In this document: positions 1 to 8,053 of the stretch, in pieces
How positions within the stretch are numbered: the stretch's first letter is position 1
How the letters are laid out: the number at the start of each line of letters is the position of its first letter
From: Bog-473 sp963809825
Lineage (GTDB): Bacteria; Actinomycetota; Acidimicrobiia; Acidimicrobiales; RAAP-2
NCBI GenBank assembly: GCA_963809825.1
Contig: CAWELJ010000009.1
Location: 186,001 to 250,000, forward strand
DNA: 64,000 nt
Direction: 5' to 3'
Program-made: the position numbers and the translations under genes
Notes under the pieces: generated by a model
What the model was told of the DNA's origin: nothing
The model's database searches: none
What the model saw: the letters and a program-made list of their open reading frames with translations, nothing else

Positions 1-1654
1 CCGAGAGGGCCGTCGAACTGCCGACCGTGTCCGACGTCGGACTGGCCTGCGTCGTCAACGTTGTCGGGTGTGCGCTCACGATGACCGGCTCGCTCGTGCA
101 GCCGCTGTTCGTCCCGTTGTTGTTGGAGTCACCCGAGTACACGGCCAGCCAGTGCCAGGTCCCCGCGCTGTTCGGCGTGGGGCCGCCCGTCGTCGGGCCG
201 TAGGTCCCGTTGCCGCTGGTCACGCTGAACTGCTGGTGGAAGGTGTAGCTGCCGGCGCCAGGCGTGGTGCTGCAGGTCTGGCTCGGGCTGAAGAGGTAGA
301 AGGTGATCGTCCCGCCCGGGTTGTAGCCACCGCTCAAGGTGGCCGAGTCTGCGAGGGGGCCGGAGCCGACCAGCTCGGTCGTGGGGTTGGCCGTCGTGCC
401 CAGAGAAGGCGACTGCAGCCCGACCGTCACCGGCTCGCTCGTACAGCCGCTGTTCGTCCCGCTGTTGTTCGAGTCACCCGAGTACACGGCCAGCCAGTGC
501 CAGGTCCCCGCGCTGTTCGGCGTGGGGCCGCCCGTCGTCGGGCCGTAGGTCCCGTTGCCGCTGGTCACGCTGAACTGCTGGTGGAAGGTGTAGCTGCCGG
601 CGCCAGGCGTGGTGCTGCAGGTCTGGCTCGGGCTGAAGAGGTAGAAGCTGATCGTCCCGCCCGGGTTGTAGCCACCGCTCAAGGTGGCCGAGTCGGCCAG
701 GGGGCCCGCGCCGACGGTCTCGTTCGTCGGGTTGGCCGTCGTGGTCAGCGAAGGTGACTGCATTCCGACCGTCACCGGCTCGGTGGTACATCCGCTGTTC
801 GCCCCGTAGTTGTTCGAGTCACCCGAGTACACGGCCAGCCAGTGCCACGTGCCCAGGCTGTTCGGGGATGGGCCGCCGCTCGTCGAGTAGGTCCCGTTGC
901 CGCTGGTCACGCTGACCGACTGGTGGAAGGTGTAGGTGCCGGCGCCGGGCGAGGTGGTGCAGGTCTGGCTCGGCTTGAAGAGGTAGAAGTCGATCGTCCC
1001 GCCCGGGCTGTTGCCGCCGCTCAGGTGGGCCGAGTCGTTCAGGCCCGCCCCACCGATCGACCCCGAAGTGGGGTTGGCCGTGGTCGTGATGGTGGGCGTG
1101 ACCTTCTGGGGGACGCAGCCGTTCGGCAGCTGGGAAAGATTGAAGAACCCCTGCGCACCGGAGTTGTGGGTGGGGCTGGCGTAGTCCGAGTAGTCGGCCT
1201 GCGGGGGCTGGTGCCACGTGGCGGACCATTGCAGTGAGATCTGGTGATTGGGTCCGGGAAGGGTCGCCAGGAGATTGGCGAGCTGTGGGCCGGTGAAGGT
1301 CTGCGTCACCGTCGTCGTCCCGTTATTTCCGATGCTGAAATTCGAGGCCCCGCCTTGATACGCAATCGTCCCGCCGTTGACCGAGCTGACCGTACCGGTC
1401 TCGTTCTCGGCATAGTCGTTCGAGATCGTCCAGGTGATCGTCACCCCGGTCCCGAGCGGGCTCGCACACGGGTAGCTCGTCGCAGTGGCGGAGTTGTTGT
1501 GGGCGGAGGCCGCGGTCGCGAACACCACGAGCCCGGCGACGGCGAGCGCGGACGCCATGCCGCCCTTGAGGACGGTGCGCAGGTGACCGGGTCGACGGCC
1601 CGCACGCGGCGTCACAGAGTGAGAAGAATTCCTAACAAGCCAAGCCGGTCGCAT
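1..1654 (-). CDS. Secreted Ig-like tandem-repeat protein (3' end beyond the window)
   Basis: An open frame runs on the minus strand from the ATG at 1654 to the window edge without a stop, giving at least 551 residues. The ATG follows a purine-rich GGAAGAGGCGGT stretch. A basic N-terminus and a hydrophobic stretch ending FATAASA (about residues 35-58) look like a signal peptide. A unique domain follows, then Ig-like repeats recognisable by TANPT, SGGxxPGGTIxFYLF and WHWLAVYSGDSNN. The repeat unit is 345 bp (115 aa); the same motif starts at 130, 475 and 820. Such repeats are typical of extracellular actinobacterial proteins and probably serve adhesion or as a surface stalk; no catalytic residues are seen. 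Any C-terminal anchor is outside the window. Confidence 0.8.
   Translation of the reverse strand, partial: MRPAWLVRNSSHSVTPRAGRRPGHLRTVLKGGMASALAVAGLVVFATAASAHNNSATATSYPCASPLGTGVTITWTISNDYAENETGTVSSVNGGTIAYQGGASNFSIGNNGTTTVTQTFTGPQLANLLATLPGPNHQISLQWSATWHQPPQADYSDYASPTHNSGAQGFFNLSQLPNGCVPQKVTPTITTTANPTSGSIGGAGLNDSAHLSGGNSPGGTIDFYLFKPSQTCTTSPGAGTYTFHQSVSVTSGNGTYSTSGGPSPNSLGTWHWLAVYSGDSNNYGANSGCTTEPVTVGMQSPSLTTTANPTNETVGAGPLADSATLSGGYNPGGTISFYLFSPSQTCSTTPGAGSYTFHQQFSVTSGNGTYGPTTGGPTPNSAGTWHWLAVYSGDSNNSGTNSGCTSEPVTVGLQSPSLGTTANPTTELVGSGPLADSATLSGGYNPGGTITFYLFSPSQTCSTTPGAGSYTFHQQFSVTSGNGTYGPTTGGPTPNSAGTWHWLAVYSGDSNNNGTNSGCTSEPVIVSAHPTTLTTQASPTSDTVGSSTALS
130..1090 (-). repeat. 345-bp tandem coding repeats (Ig-like domains)
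   Basis: Three consecutive 345-bp units share long near-identical blocks, most obviously the segment encoding LAVYSGDSN, whose landmark base recurs at 130, 475 and 820. The first two units are closest and the third (N-terminal in the protein) has drifted. The exact 345-bp spacing keeps the frame, so units can be gained or lost by recombination. Confidence 0.8.
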
Positions 1655-1731
1655 ACCGCCTCTTCCTTTCGCCAAATTCGGTCGTCGCCATTTGGGACCG
1701 CTCCCGGTAAGGGGCCATCCCCGCCACGACG

Positions 1732-1764
1732 ATTGTAGACAGCCATACAACAAAAAAGCCACAA
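1732..1764 (-). promoter_or_regulatory. Probable promoter of the Ig-like repeat gene
   Basis: On the minus strand a TACAAT -10-like hexamer (1732-1737) lies 77 nt upstream of the ATG. TTGTGG (1759-1764) is 21 nt further upstream. The same TTGTSG-N21-TACAATCG layout occurs before the next surface-protein gene. The 21-nt spacer is longer than the usual 16-18, so the -35 assignment is tentative. Confidence 0.4.
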
Positions 1765-2018
1765 TTGCGCTAAAGCTCATCGCTGGTTCTGCCGATATGC
1801 GGCGCCCCCGACAGCCGAAGCCGCCGATGAACCCAGCCGGTGTCACATTCGTCCTGGCTTTGGCAAGGTAACCCGGGGGGGCGTGGAGCCGTAAGGGCTG
1901 ATCGGCTCCACTTGACAGGGGCTGTTCGGCCCTATTTGGGATGCGCAGGCACTACTTGGCCCAGAAGAACCGGCCAGGCGTCGCCATCTCACGGCCAGCG
2001 CTACGCAATCTCGGGCAT

Positions 2019-2054
2019 CCCCTTCTGGGCGGAATCGCTCCCGCCCAGAAGGGG
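2019..2054 (-). terminator. Perfect 14-bp hairpin after the DUF11-repeat gene
   Basis: CCCCTTCTGGGCGG and its exact reverse complement are separated by 8 nt, and start 39 bp past the stop codon of the gene ending at 2093. No U-tract follows, as is common in actinobacteria. The rest of 1655-2092 holds the promoter of the next gene and a smaller inverted repeat (GTGGAGCCG, 1883-1911); I see no gene in it. Confidence 0.6.
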
Positions 2055-2092
2055 ACCACTGCCACCCGAGAGACCCTCTCCCAGGGTCCGAT

Positions 2093-5000
2093 CTACTTGG
2101 TGGCGCCCTTCGGGCTACGCCGCCGCCACCGGGCGAGGAGCACGAGACCGGCACCCAGCCACAGTGCCGCTGCCCCGATCGTCCATTCCTGGGGCAAGTA
2201 CGCGCCGGTGAAGGCGATCGCTGGGACCGTCGGCGGCGGCTGCGCCTGCGGCGGCGTGATCGTGGTCGTCAGCGTGGCGATCGGCGGGGCCGGGGGGGCG
2301 GTCACGATCGTCGTCACGGTGTTCGTGTTGCACGTCGTGATCACAGGTGTCCCGCAGCTCGGGCCGCTCCACGACGCCGTGTTGGAGATGATGTCGCCGG
2401 CGGAGTCCGTTGACTTCGCTATCACCTGGTAGGTGAGCGTGTACGAGGTACCGGGGGCCACCCCGGCTGGAATGGTCCAGGTGATAGTGCCGCTGCTGCT
2501 CACCACGGGCGTCAGGCAGGTGGGAGGCCCGCCTTGGCACGTCGGCGCCGTCGTCGTGTCCAGGGTCGCGTTCGACGGGGCCGCGTCGGTGACGATGATC
2601 GGTGAGGTCGTCGTCGCGGTGCCGGTGTTCTTCACCGTGATCGTGTAGATGATCGGGGTGTTCGAGCCGGCGACGACGCTACTCGGGCTGACTGCCTTTA
2701 CGACGCTCACCGACGTCACGGTGAGCGACAGGCTCGAGGTGTCTGTCACCGGCGTCTCCGAGTTCGGCGGGGTGCCAGACGCGGTGGCAGTGTCATCGAC
2801 ATGGCCGTTGGTCAGGTCCGCCTGGGTCACCGTGTAGGTGGCTGTGCAGGCGTCGGTCTCCCCTGGCGCGAGTGTGATCGACCCGTTGGGGGGGGTGCAG
2901 ATGATGGTCCCGAGGCTCGAGCCGAGCGACGGGGCGATCTGCGCGTCGGTCACGCCGACGCTGTGCAGCGTCACGTTCCCGGTGTTGGTGATCGTGAAGG
3001 TGTACGTGACGACCTGACCGACCGCGCTCACCGTGGCGACGTCGGCCGTCTTGACCACCGAGATGGACGGGCTCTGCTCGGCCGGGATGCACAACGAGGA
3101 CATGTCCGTCACCTGGTCGCCCTTGGGCGGGGTGCCCGTGGCGGTGCCGGTATTGCACAGCGAGCCGTGGTCCACGTCGCTCTGGGTCGTCGTGTAGGTG
3201 GCGGTGCAGGTCTCGGTGTCCCAGGGGCCGAGTGAGGTGTCGGGGCACGAGATGTCCGAGAGTCCGGTCATGGGGTCGCTCACCACGACCGGGTCCAGCG
3301 TGACGTTGCCCGTGTTCGTCACCTTGTAGGAGTAGGTGACGAGCGTGCCCGGAGCCGAGAACGAGCCGATGCTGGCCGTCTTGACCACCGAGATGGACGG
3401 GCTCTGCACGGCCGGGATGCACACCGAGGAGATGTCCGTCACCTGGTCGCCCTTGGGCGGGGTGCCCGTGGCGGTGCCGGTGTTGCACAGCGAGCCGTGG
3501 TCCACGTCGCTCTGGGTCGTCGTGTAGGTGGCGGTGCAGGTCTCGGTGCCCCAGGGGCCGAGTGAGGTGTCGGGGCACGAGATGTCCGAGAGTCCGGTCA
3601 TGGGGTCGCTCACCACGACCGGGTCCAGCGTGACGTTGCCCGTGTTCGTCACCTTGTAGGAGTAGGTGACGAGCGTGCCCGGAGCCGAGAACGAGCCGAT
3701 GCTGGCCGACTTCTTGAGCTTGATGGACGGCTTCTGGCACGCCGGGATGCACACCGAGGACGTGTCCGTGACCTTCTTCCCATTCGGCGCGGTGCCCGTG
3801 GCGGTGCCCGTGTTCGAGATGGAGCCGTGGTCCACGTCGCTCTGGGTCGTCGTGTAGGTGGCGGTGCAGGTCTCGGTGTCCCAGGGGCCGAGTGAGGTGT
3901 CGGGGCACGAGATGTCCGAGAGTCCGGTCATGGGGTCGCTCACCACGACCGGGTCCAGCGTGACGTTGCCCGTGTTCGTCACCTTGTAGGAGTAGGTGAC
4001 GAGCGTGCCCGGAGCCGAGAACGAGCCGATGCTGGCCGACTTCTTGAGCTTGATGGACGGCTTCTGCGTGCAACCCGAGGACCAGAGCGCCGTCGACGTG
4101 TCCGAGCACGGGGTGTTCCACAGTCCCGTCGAGGGATCAGTCGCCACGAACGGGCTCTTGAGCGTCACGCCACCGGTGGCGGTCCCTTGGGGAAGCTGGC
4201 TCACCGGCAGGCCCGAGACGGGCGACGCGGTGGCGCCTCCCGTCTGCGTGATTGGGGTCGACGGAGAAGTCGGTGCGGGGTTCACGCCCGAGCTCGCACC
4301 GGAGCTCACGCCGGAGCTCGTGCCGGAGTTCACGTCGGAGGCTGCATAGAAGAGTCCCTCGCCGGCGCCGCCGCTCGGCACGCTGACCGACTCGGTGGCC
4401 GACGTACCCGCGCCGTTGGGTGACGACGAGCCACCACAGCTCACGAGATGGAAGCCAGGCGGATCGGTGGCTGTCATGGTGTAGGTCCCCGCGGTCACGT
4501 CGGTCGGTGCGGACGGATTTGATGCGGGGGGAATCGTCGAGAGGTCAGTGCCGCTGGCGGCCAACGTCCCACCCGTCTCTTCGGTTGTGGTCGGGTTGCC
4601 CTCGTTGCACAGATAGATGTGGCCCGCAATGGTCTGTTGCGGCGCGGCGCAGTTGGTCGTTGACAGGTTGAAGGTCCCGCTGTCGATCTGCGAGTGTGCA
4701 TCCGCCCACGTGCTCGAGACCTCGAGCGTGATGACACCCGTCGTGCCGGCGGGCAGCGTCTGGGTGAGAGTCGCCGTCTGAGCGGGTTGCCCGGACGATG
4801 GCGGGATGGCATAGGTGGTCGCGTTCAAGGTGCCGTTTCCACCCGTGACCGTGGTGACGGAGCCTGTCTCGGGCACGTTCGAGTCATTGGCGAGCGTCCA
4901 GGTGATCTGGACGCCGGTGCCGAGCGGGCTGTTGCACGACGCAGTCGACGTGATCGAGCTGCCGGGCACGGGTTGGGTGGTGCCCTGGGCATACGCCGGC

Positions 5001-5143
5001 GTTGCGAACGCGACCGCCCCGACGACGACGAGGGCTGAGGCCACACCACCCGTGATGGCACCACGTACCCCGCCGAGTGGGCGGCCGCTCCGGCGCGCGC
5101 CTCGACGGGAAAATTTTGAATCGGGCCATGCCAGTCGTCGCAT
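2093..5143 (-). CDS. Surface protein with DUF11-type repeats and sortase-like tail
   Basis: The start chosen is the ATG at 5143, because it begins a classical signal peptide (arginine-rich segment, then a hydrophobic stretch ending ATPAYA, about residues 1-53) and is preceded by GGGAACAGGCGGT, as in the neighbouring repeat gene. The frame is open a further 78 codons upstream without signal character. The product is 1,016 aa. After a unique region and a Ser/Gly/Pro-rich linker come at least four DUF11-like repeats of about 110 aa (YSYKVTNTGNVTL, VSDPMTGL) and a more divergent one. The C-terminus has IAFTG, a hydrophobic helix and WRRRSPKGATK, which resembles a class-E (LAXTG-like) sorting signal. 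Probable wall-anchored adhesin or stalk; ligand unknown. Confidence 0.8.
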   Translation of the reverse strand: MRRLAWPDSKFSRRGARRSGRPLGGVRGAITGGVASALVVVGAVAFATPAYAQGTTQPVPGSSITSTASCNSPLGTGVQITWTLANDSNVPETGSVTTVTGGNGTLNATTYAIPPSSGQPAQTATLTQTLPAGTTGVITLEVSSTWADAHSQIDSGTFNLSTTNCAAPQQTIAGHIYLCNEGNPTTTEETGGTLAASGTDLSTIPPASNPSAPTDVTAGTYTMTATDPPGFHLVSCGGSSSPNGAGTSATESVSVPSGGAGEGLFYAASDVNSGTSSGVSSGASSGVNPAPTSPSTPITQTGGATASPVSGLPVSQLPQGTATGGVTLKSPFVATDPSTGLWNTPCSDTSTALWSSGCTQKPSIKLKKSASIGSFSAPGTLVTYSYKVTNTGNVTLDPVVVSDPMTGLSDISCPDTSLGPWDTETCTATYTTTQSDVDHGSISNTGTATGTAPNGKKVTDTSSVCIPACQKPSIKLKKSASIGSFSAPGTLVTYSYKVTNTGNVTLDPVVVSDPMTGLSDISCPDTSLGPWGTETCTATYTTTQSDVDHGSLCNTGTATGTPPKGDQVTDISSVCIPAVQSPSISVVKTASIGSFSAPGTLVTYSYKVTNTGNVTLDPVVVSDPMTGLSDISCPDTSLGPWDTETCTATYTTTQSDVDHGSLCNTGTATGTPPKGDQVTDMSSLCIPAEQSPSISVVKTADVATVSAVGQVVTYTFTITNTGNVTLHSVGVTDAQIAPSLGSSLGTIICTPPNGSITLAPGETDACTATYTVTQADLTNGHVDDTATASGTPPNSETPVTDTSSLSLTVTSVSVVKAVSPSSVVAGSNTPIIYTITVKNTGTATTTSPIIVTDAAPSNATLDTTTAPTCQGGPPTCLTPVVSSSGTITWTIPAGVAPGTSYTLTYQVIAKSTDSAGDIISNTASWSGPSCGTPVITTCNTNTVTTIVTAPPAPPIATLTTTITPPQAQPPPTVPAIAFTGAYLPQEWTIGAAALWLGAGLVLLARWRRRSPKGATK
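3070..4059 (-). repeat. Three near-identical 330-bp tandem repeats
   Basis: The landmark segment encoding ASIGSFSAPGTLVTYSYK recurs at about 3339, 3669 and 3999, an exact 330-bp (110-aa) period. Stretches of over 200 bp look identical between units, which implies recent amplification or gene conversion. A diverged fourth unit lies at about 2770-3069. Confidence 0.85.
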
Positions 5144-5327
5144 ACCGCCTGTTCCCTTCGTCGCCAATCCGGTGGGGTGAATACGGGCAGCGGGTGCAAC
5201 CGCACGACCCCGCGCGGCATTCGCCGCAGCGGTGTCACGATCGCCCGGGGGCGCCCCCCTCACATCACTGCTCGCCAAATCTGTGACCGCCGGCTCGACG
5301 TCCCCGGTGGGCACAGCAACGTCGGCG

Positions 5328-5360
5328 ATTGTAGGCACGCGTGACGCGCCTTTCCGACAA
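5328..5360 (-). promoter_or_regulatory. Probable promoter of the DUF11-repeat surface gene
   Basis: Minus-strand TACAAT (5328-5333) with TTGTCG 21 nt upstream (5355-5360), the same hexamers and spacing as before the Ig-like repeat gene. The leader to the ATG at 5143 would be about 184 nt. Supported only by the similarity of the two sites. Confidence 0.4.
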
Positions 5361-5599
5361 CGAATCGACAATTGCACTCAAGGAGCCGGGCGTCTGCGCC
5401 GAGCAGGGCGGCGCCGTCCACTTCGCATCGCCGAGGCCGCCGCCGATGTCCGAGGGCCGTCAACTGGCGTTCGCGCCAACTGTTCTTCGGCAAACGAACT
5501 CCTGTCGGCGTGCGCGCGAGAGAGCCGTTCGGTGCGATGTCAAGAACCGCGTCCGCGTCGGGACCGCAAACGCTCGTCCGTGAAATCCCTAGCCACGCT

Positions 5600-5633
5600 G
5601 GTGTTAACAGCAGGGCACGCCGGTGTTAACACC
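5600..5633. promoter_or_regulatory. Paired GGTGTTAACACC palindromes
   Basis: GGTGTTAACAGC (5600-5611) and the perfect 12-bp palindrome GGTGTTAACACC (5622-5633) have centres 22 bp apart. They lie about 460 bp upstream of the surface-protein start at 5143, and a similar pair lies at 11946-11976. This looks like a cooperative dimer-binding operator; the regulator is unknown. I see no gene in the rest of 5361-5781. Confidence 0.45.
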
Positions 5634-5781
5634 GCTCGAACAGCAAGTGTGTGACGGCGGGCCGCCCGGTGCGGCACGGACACGCCACCGCGCCCCGGAG
5701 GTGTCGCACCACCGCCCGATTCCCTACGGCCGGGCGGCCGTCACCCCGCCCGCCCGGCCCGGTGGCCCGTGCTCCCGCCCC

Positions 5782-7047
5782 TCAGGGACGGGCGTGGGCC
5801 AGCGCCTCGTCCCAGCTGCAGCCGGACTGCAGGAGCGGCCGGAAGGCCATCAGTTGGCGCGGCTTGCCGATGGCCATCACGGCGCGCAGACGGCCGGCCC
5901 GGCCGAAGAGCGCCATGAACTTCCCCTCGCCGAGGGAACCCTCGGTGACCTCAACGTCGTCGTCACCGCCGGGGTTGCCCAGCACCTGGAAACGGATGCC
6001 GAACTGGTCCGACCAGAAATACGGGACCGGGACGAACGAGGGCGCGTCGGCCCGGCCGGCGATCACGCTGCGCCCTGCGGCGACACCCGCCTCCGCCGCG
6101 ACCTGCCAGTGCTCGATCCGGATCAGCTCCTCGCCGCCGTCGTGGCGCCAAACCCAGCGCGCGATGTCCCCCGCCGACACGATGCCGTCCGCGGCATAGA
6201 GCCGGTCGTCGCACACCACCCCGTTCTCGAGGGTCAGGCCGGAGTCGGCGAGCCACTCGGTCGCCGGCACAACGCCGATACCGACGACCACGACGTCGGC
6301 CGGCACTGACTGGCCGTCCCCGAGCTCGACCACCAACTTGACGTCCGCACCCGCCTCGTCCACCCCTCCCTTGCGGATGCGCTCCACCGCGACGCCGGTG
6401 CGCAGCTCGACACCGTTGGCGCCGTGCAACGAGCCGCAGTGCGCGCCGAGCATCGGTCCGAGGACGTTGCGCAGCGGGATGTCGAGCGCCTCCAGCACGG
6501 TGACCCGGGCACCCAGCCCGACACAGGTCGAGGCCACCTCCGCGCCGATGAACCCGGCCCCGATGACGACCACCCTCGGCGAGTCGATCGTCGTCACGGC
6601 CGCCCGCAGGGTGACCGAGTCGTCGAGGGTCCGCAATGTGAAGAGACCGTCGGACTGGCTCAGGTCCTCCGTGCCGGGGAGCCGGCGGGGCGTGGCACCC
6701 GTCGTGATCACGACGGCGTCCCCGTCCAGCACGGTGCCGTCGTCGAGCTCGACCCTGCGGCCGTCCACGTCGAGCCGCACGGCACGGCGCCCCAGGACCT
6801 CGTGCACCAACAGCTCGCTCGATCGCCGCTTGTCCGCCAGCACCGCCTTCTCGGGTGGCCAGGTCCCGGCCAGCACCTGCTTTGACAGGGGAGGGCGGTC
6901 ATAGGGGAGATGCCGCTCGTCGCCGACCAGTGAGATCTTCCCCTCGTAGCCCTCGGTGCGCAGCGTCTCGACGGCGCGCCAGCCCGCCAGCGATGCACCC
7001 ACCACGACGACCGTGCTGTCCCCGGTCAGCTCCCCGGACGGCGTCAT
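5782..7047 (-). CDS. Ferredoxin-reductase-like FAD/NAD(P) oxidoreductase
   Basis: 421 aa. An FAD-binding GxxxxG segment (VVVVGASLAGWRA, about residues 13-25) and a second dinucleotide fold (VVVIGAGFIGAEVA, about 160) place it in the rhodocoxin/putidaredoxin reductase branch of pyridine nucleotide-disulfide oxidoreductases. DRPPLSK near residue 50 and the SAGDIA segment before the C-terminal domain fit that family, which passes electrons from NAD(P)H to a ferredoxin for a P450 or dioxygenase. No ferredoxin or P450 gene is nearby, so the partner is unknown. The ATG at 7047 overlaps the upstream MBL gene's TGA by 4 bp, which implies translational coupling. The frame is open upstream of this start, but that reading is antisense-like and was rejected. 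Confidence 0.85.
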   Translation of the reverse strand: MTPSGELTGDSTVVVVGASLAGWRAVETLRTEGYEGKISLVGDERHLPYDRPPLSKQVLAGTWPPEKAVLADKRRSSELLVHEVLGRRAVRLDVDGRRVELDDGTVLDGDAVVITTGATPRRLPGTEDLSQSDGLFTLRTLDDSVTLRAAVTTIDSPRVVVIGAGFIGAEVASTCVGLGARVTVLEALDIPLRNVLGPMLGAHCGSLHGANGVELRTGVAVERIRKGGVDEAGADVKLVVELGDGQSVPADVVVVGIGVVPATEWLADSGLTLENGVVCDDRLYAADGIVSAGDIARWVWRHDGGEELIRIEHWQVAAEAGVAAGRSVIAGRADAPSFVPVPYFWSDQFGIRFQVLGNPGGDDDVEVTEGSLGEGKFMALFGRAGRLRAVMAIGKPRQLMAFRPLLQSGCSWDEALAHARP

Positions 7048-7787
7048 TGGCCGAACATGGCCATCCACTCCTCCGGGGAGCGGGGCCGGAACACGTAGTT
7101 CCACCGCCGTGTCTCGCCCATGCTGGCCGAGGGATCCGCCGAGTAGAGGTGGCCGGGGAAGAGGATGGCGTCGTCGGGCACCCGGGCCAGCCGGGTGTGG
7201 ATGGATTCGTACATGGCGAGGGGGTCGGCGCCGGGGAGGTCGGTCCGCCCGCACCCCTCGAGGAACAGCGTGTCCCCCGCCACCAGCCTGCCGTCGACGA
7301 GGAAGCACTGGCTGCCCGGCGTGTGGCCGGGTGTGTGGATCAGCTCCACCCCCACGTGACCGATCTGCAGCACGTCGCCACTGTGATGGCCGACGAGATC
7401 GGAGCCGCTGACGCCGGTCGTACGCTCGACCCAGGGCACCTCGTCGGCCTGGACGTGGATCGGCACTTGCACCGTCTCGAGCAGTGTGCTGATCCCTTCG
7501 AGCGACCACCCGCCCATCTGCCCGCCGAGATGATCGGGATGGAAGTGCGTGCCGAGGACGCCGGTCAGGCGCATGCCGTCGGCCTCGACGATATCGAGGA
7601 GGTCCTGCACGGCGTAGGCGGGGTCGACGACCACCGCCTCGCCGGTCTCGCGGTCGCCGATGAGATAGACGAAGTTGACCATCTGGCGGGCCATCGTGTC
7701 GCCACGGGCGAAGTCGCGGCCGGAGAGGAGCTGTCGGAAGTACAGCCGGCCGGCGGCGCCGGTTGCACTCATTGGGCGGTCGCTCAT
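7044..7787 (-). CDS. MBL-fold hydrolase (glyoxalase II-like)
   Basis: 247 aa. The THFHPDHLGG segment (His81, His83, Asp85, His86) is the metallo-beta-lactamase metal-binding signature. HTPGHTPGS and a later GDTLF supply the downstream metal-ligand His and Asp, and FPGH is the last His motif. Family members hydrolyse glutathione- or mycothiol-type thioesters, or oxidise persulfides; the sequence does not say which. The ORF overlaps xseB upstream by 4 bp and the oxidoreductase downstream by 4 bp, so the xseA-xseB-MBL-reductase string is probably one transcript. An internal ATG (MARQ) is a possible alternative start. Confidence 0.85.
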   Translation of the reverse strand: MSDRPMSATGAAGRLYFRQLLSGRDFARGDTMARQMVNFVYLIGDRETGEAVVVDPAYAVQDLLDIVEADGMRLTGVLGTHFHPDHLGGQMGGWSLEGISTLLETVQVPIHVQADEVPWVERTTGVSGSDLVGHHSGDVLQIGHVGVELIHTPGHTPGSQCFLVDGRLVAGDTLFLEGCGRTDLPGADPLAMYESIHTRLARVPDDAILFPGHLYSADPSASMGETRRWNYVFRPRSPEEWMAMFGQ

Positions 7788-8044
7788 TCGCCCTCGTCTG
7801 GTGTGCCTGCGCCCTCGGCGGCCAGCGCGTCGAGCCGGGGCACCAGCTCCTCGACCTGGGTCCGGGTCTGGCGCAGCCGGCGGTCGAGCTCGTCGATCAG
7901 CGCCGTCGCCCGTTCCAGGCGGGCCACGAGGACGTCGACGTCGACCTCACGCTGCTCGAAGAAGTCCACGATCGCATCGAGCTCGCGGCTCGCCTCGCTG
8001 TAGCTCAGCTCCTCGACGGGGGCGGGGTCATCCGGGACGGTCAC
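7784..8044 (-). CDS. xseB: Exodeoxyribonuclease VII small subunit
   Basis: 86 aa, the usual XseB size. The N-terminal half has the family pattern (SYSEASRELDAIV, then alternating charged heptads ending LERATALIDEL), which forms the helical hairpin that binds XseA. It helps XseA degrade single-stranded DNA in the cytoplasm. The GTG start at 8044 has a perfect AGGAGG six bases upstream that overlaps the xseA stop codon, so the genes are tightly coupled. The C-terminus is acidic and variable, as usual. Confidence 0.92.
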   Translation of the reverse strand: MTVPDDPAPVEELSYSEASRELDAIVDFFEQREVDVDVLVARLERATALIDELDRRLRQTRTQVEELVPRLDALAAEGAGTPDEGE

Positions 8045-8053
8045 CGAGTCCTC

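Noticed and set aside
1843..2154. Short minus- and plus-strand frames between the two surface genes
   Set aside because: They cross the terminator hairpin and have no start context or protein-like composition.
3070..4059. Regular direct repeats considered as a CRISPR array
   Set aside because: The 330-bp units are coding and in frame, without short repeats or unique spacers.
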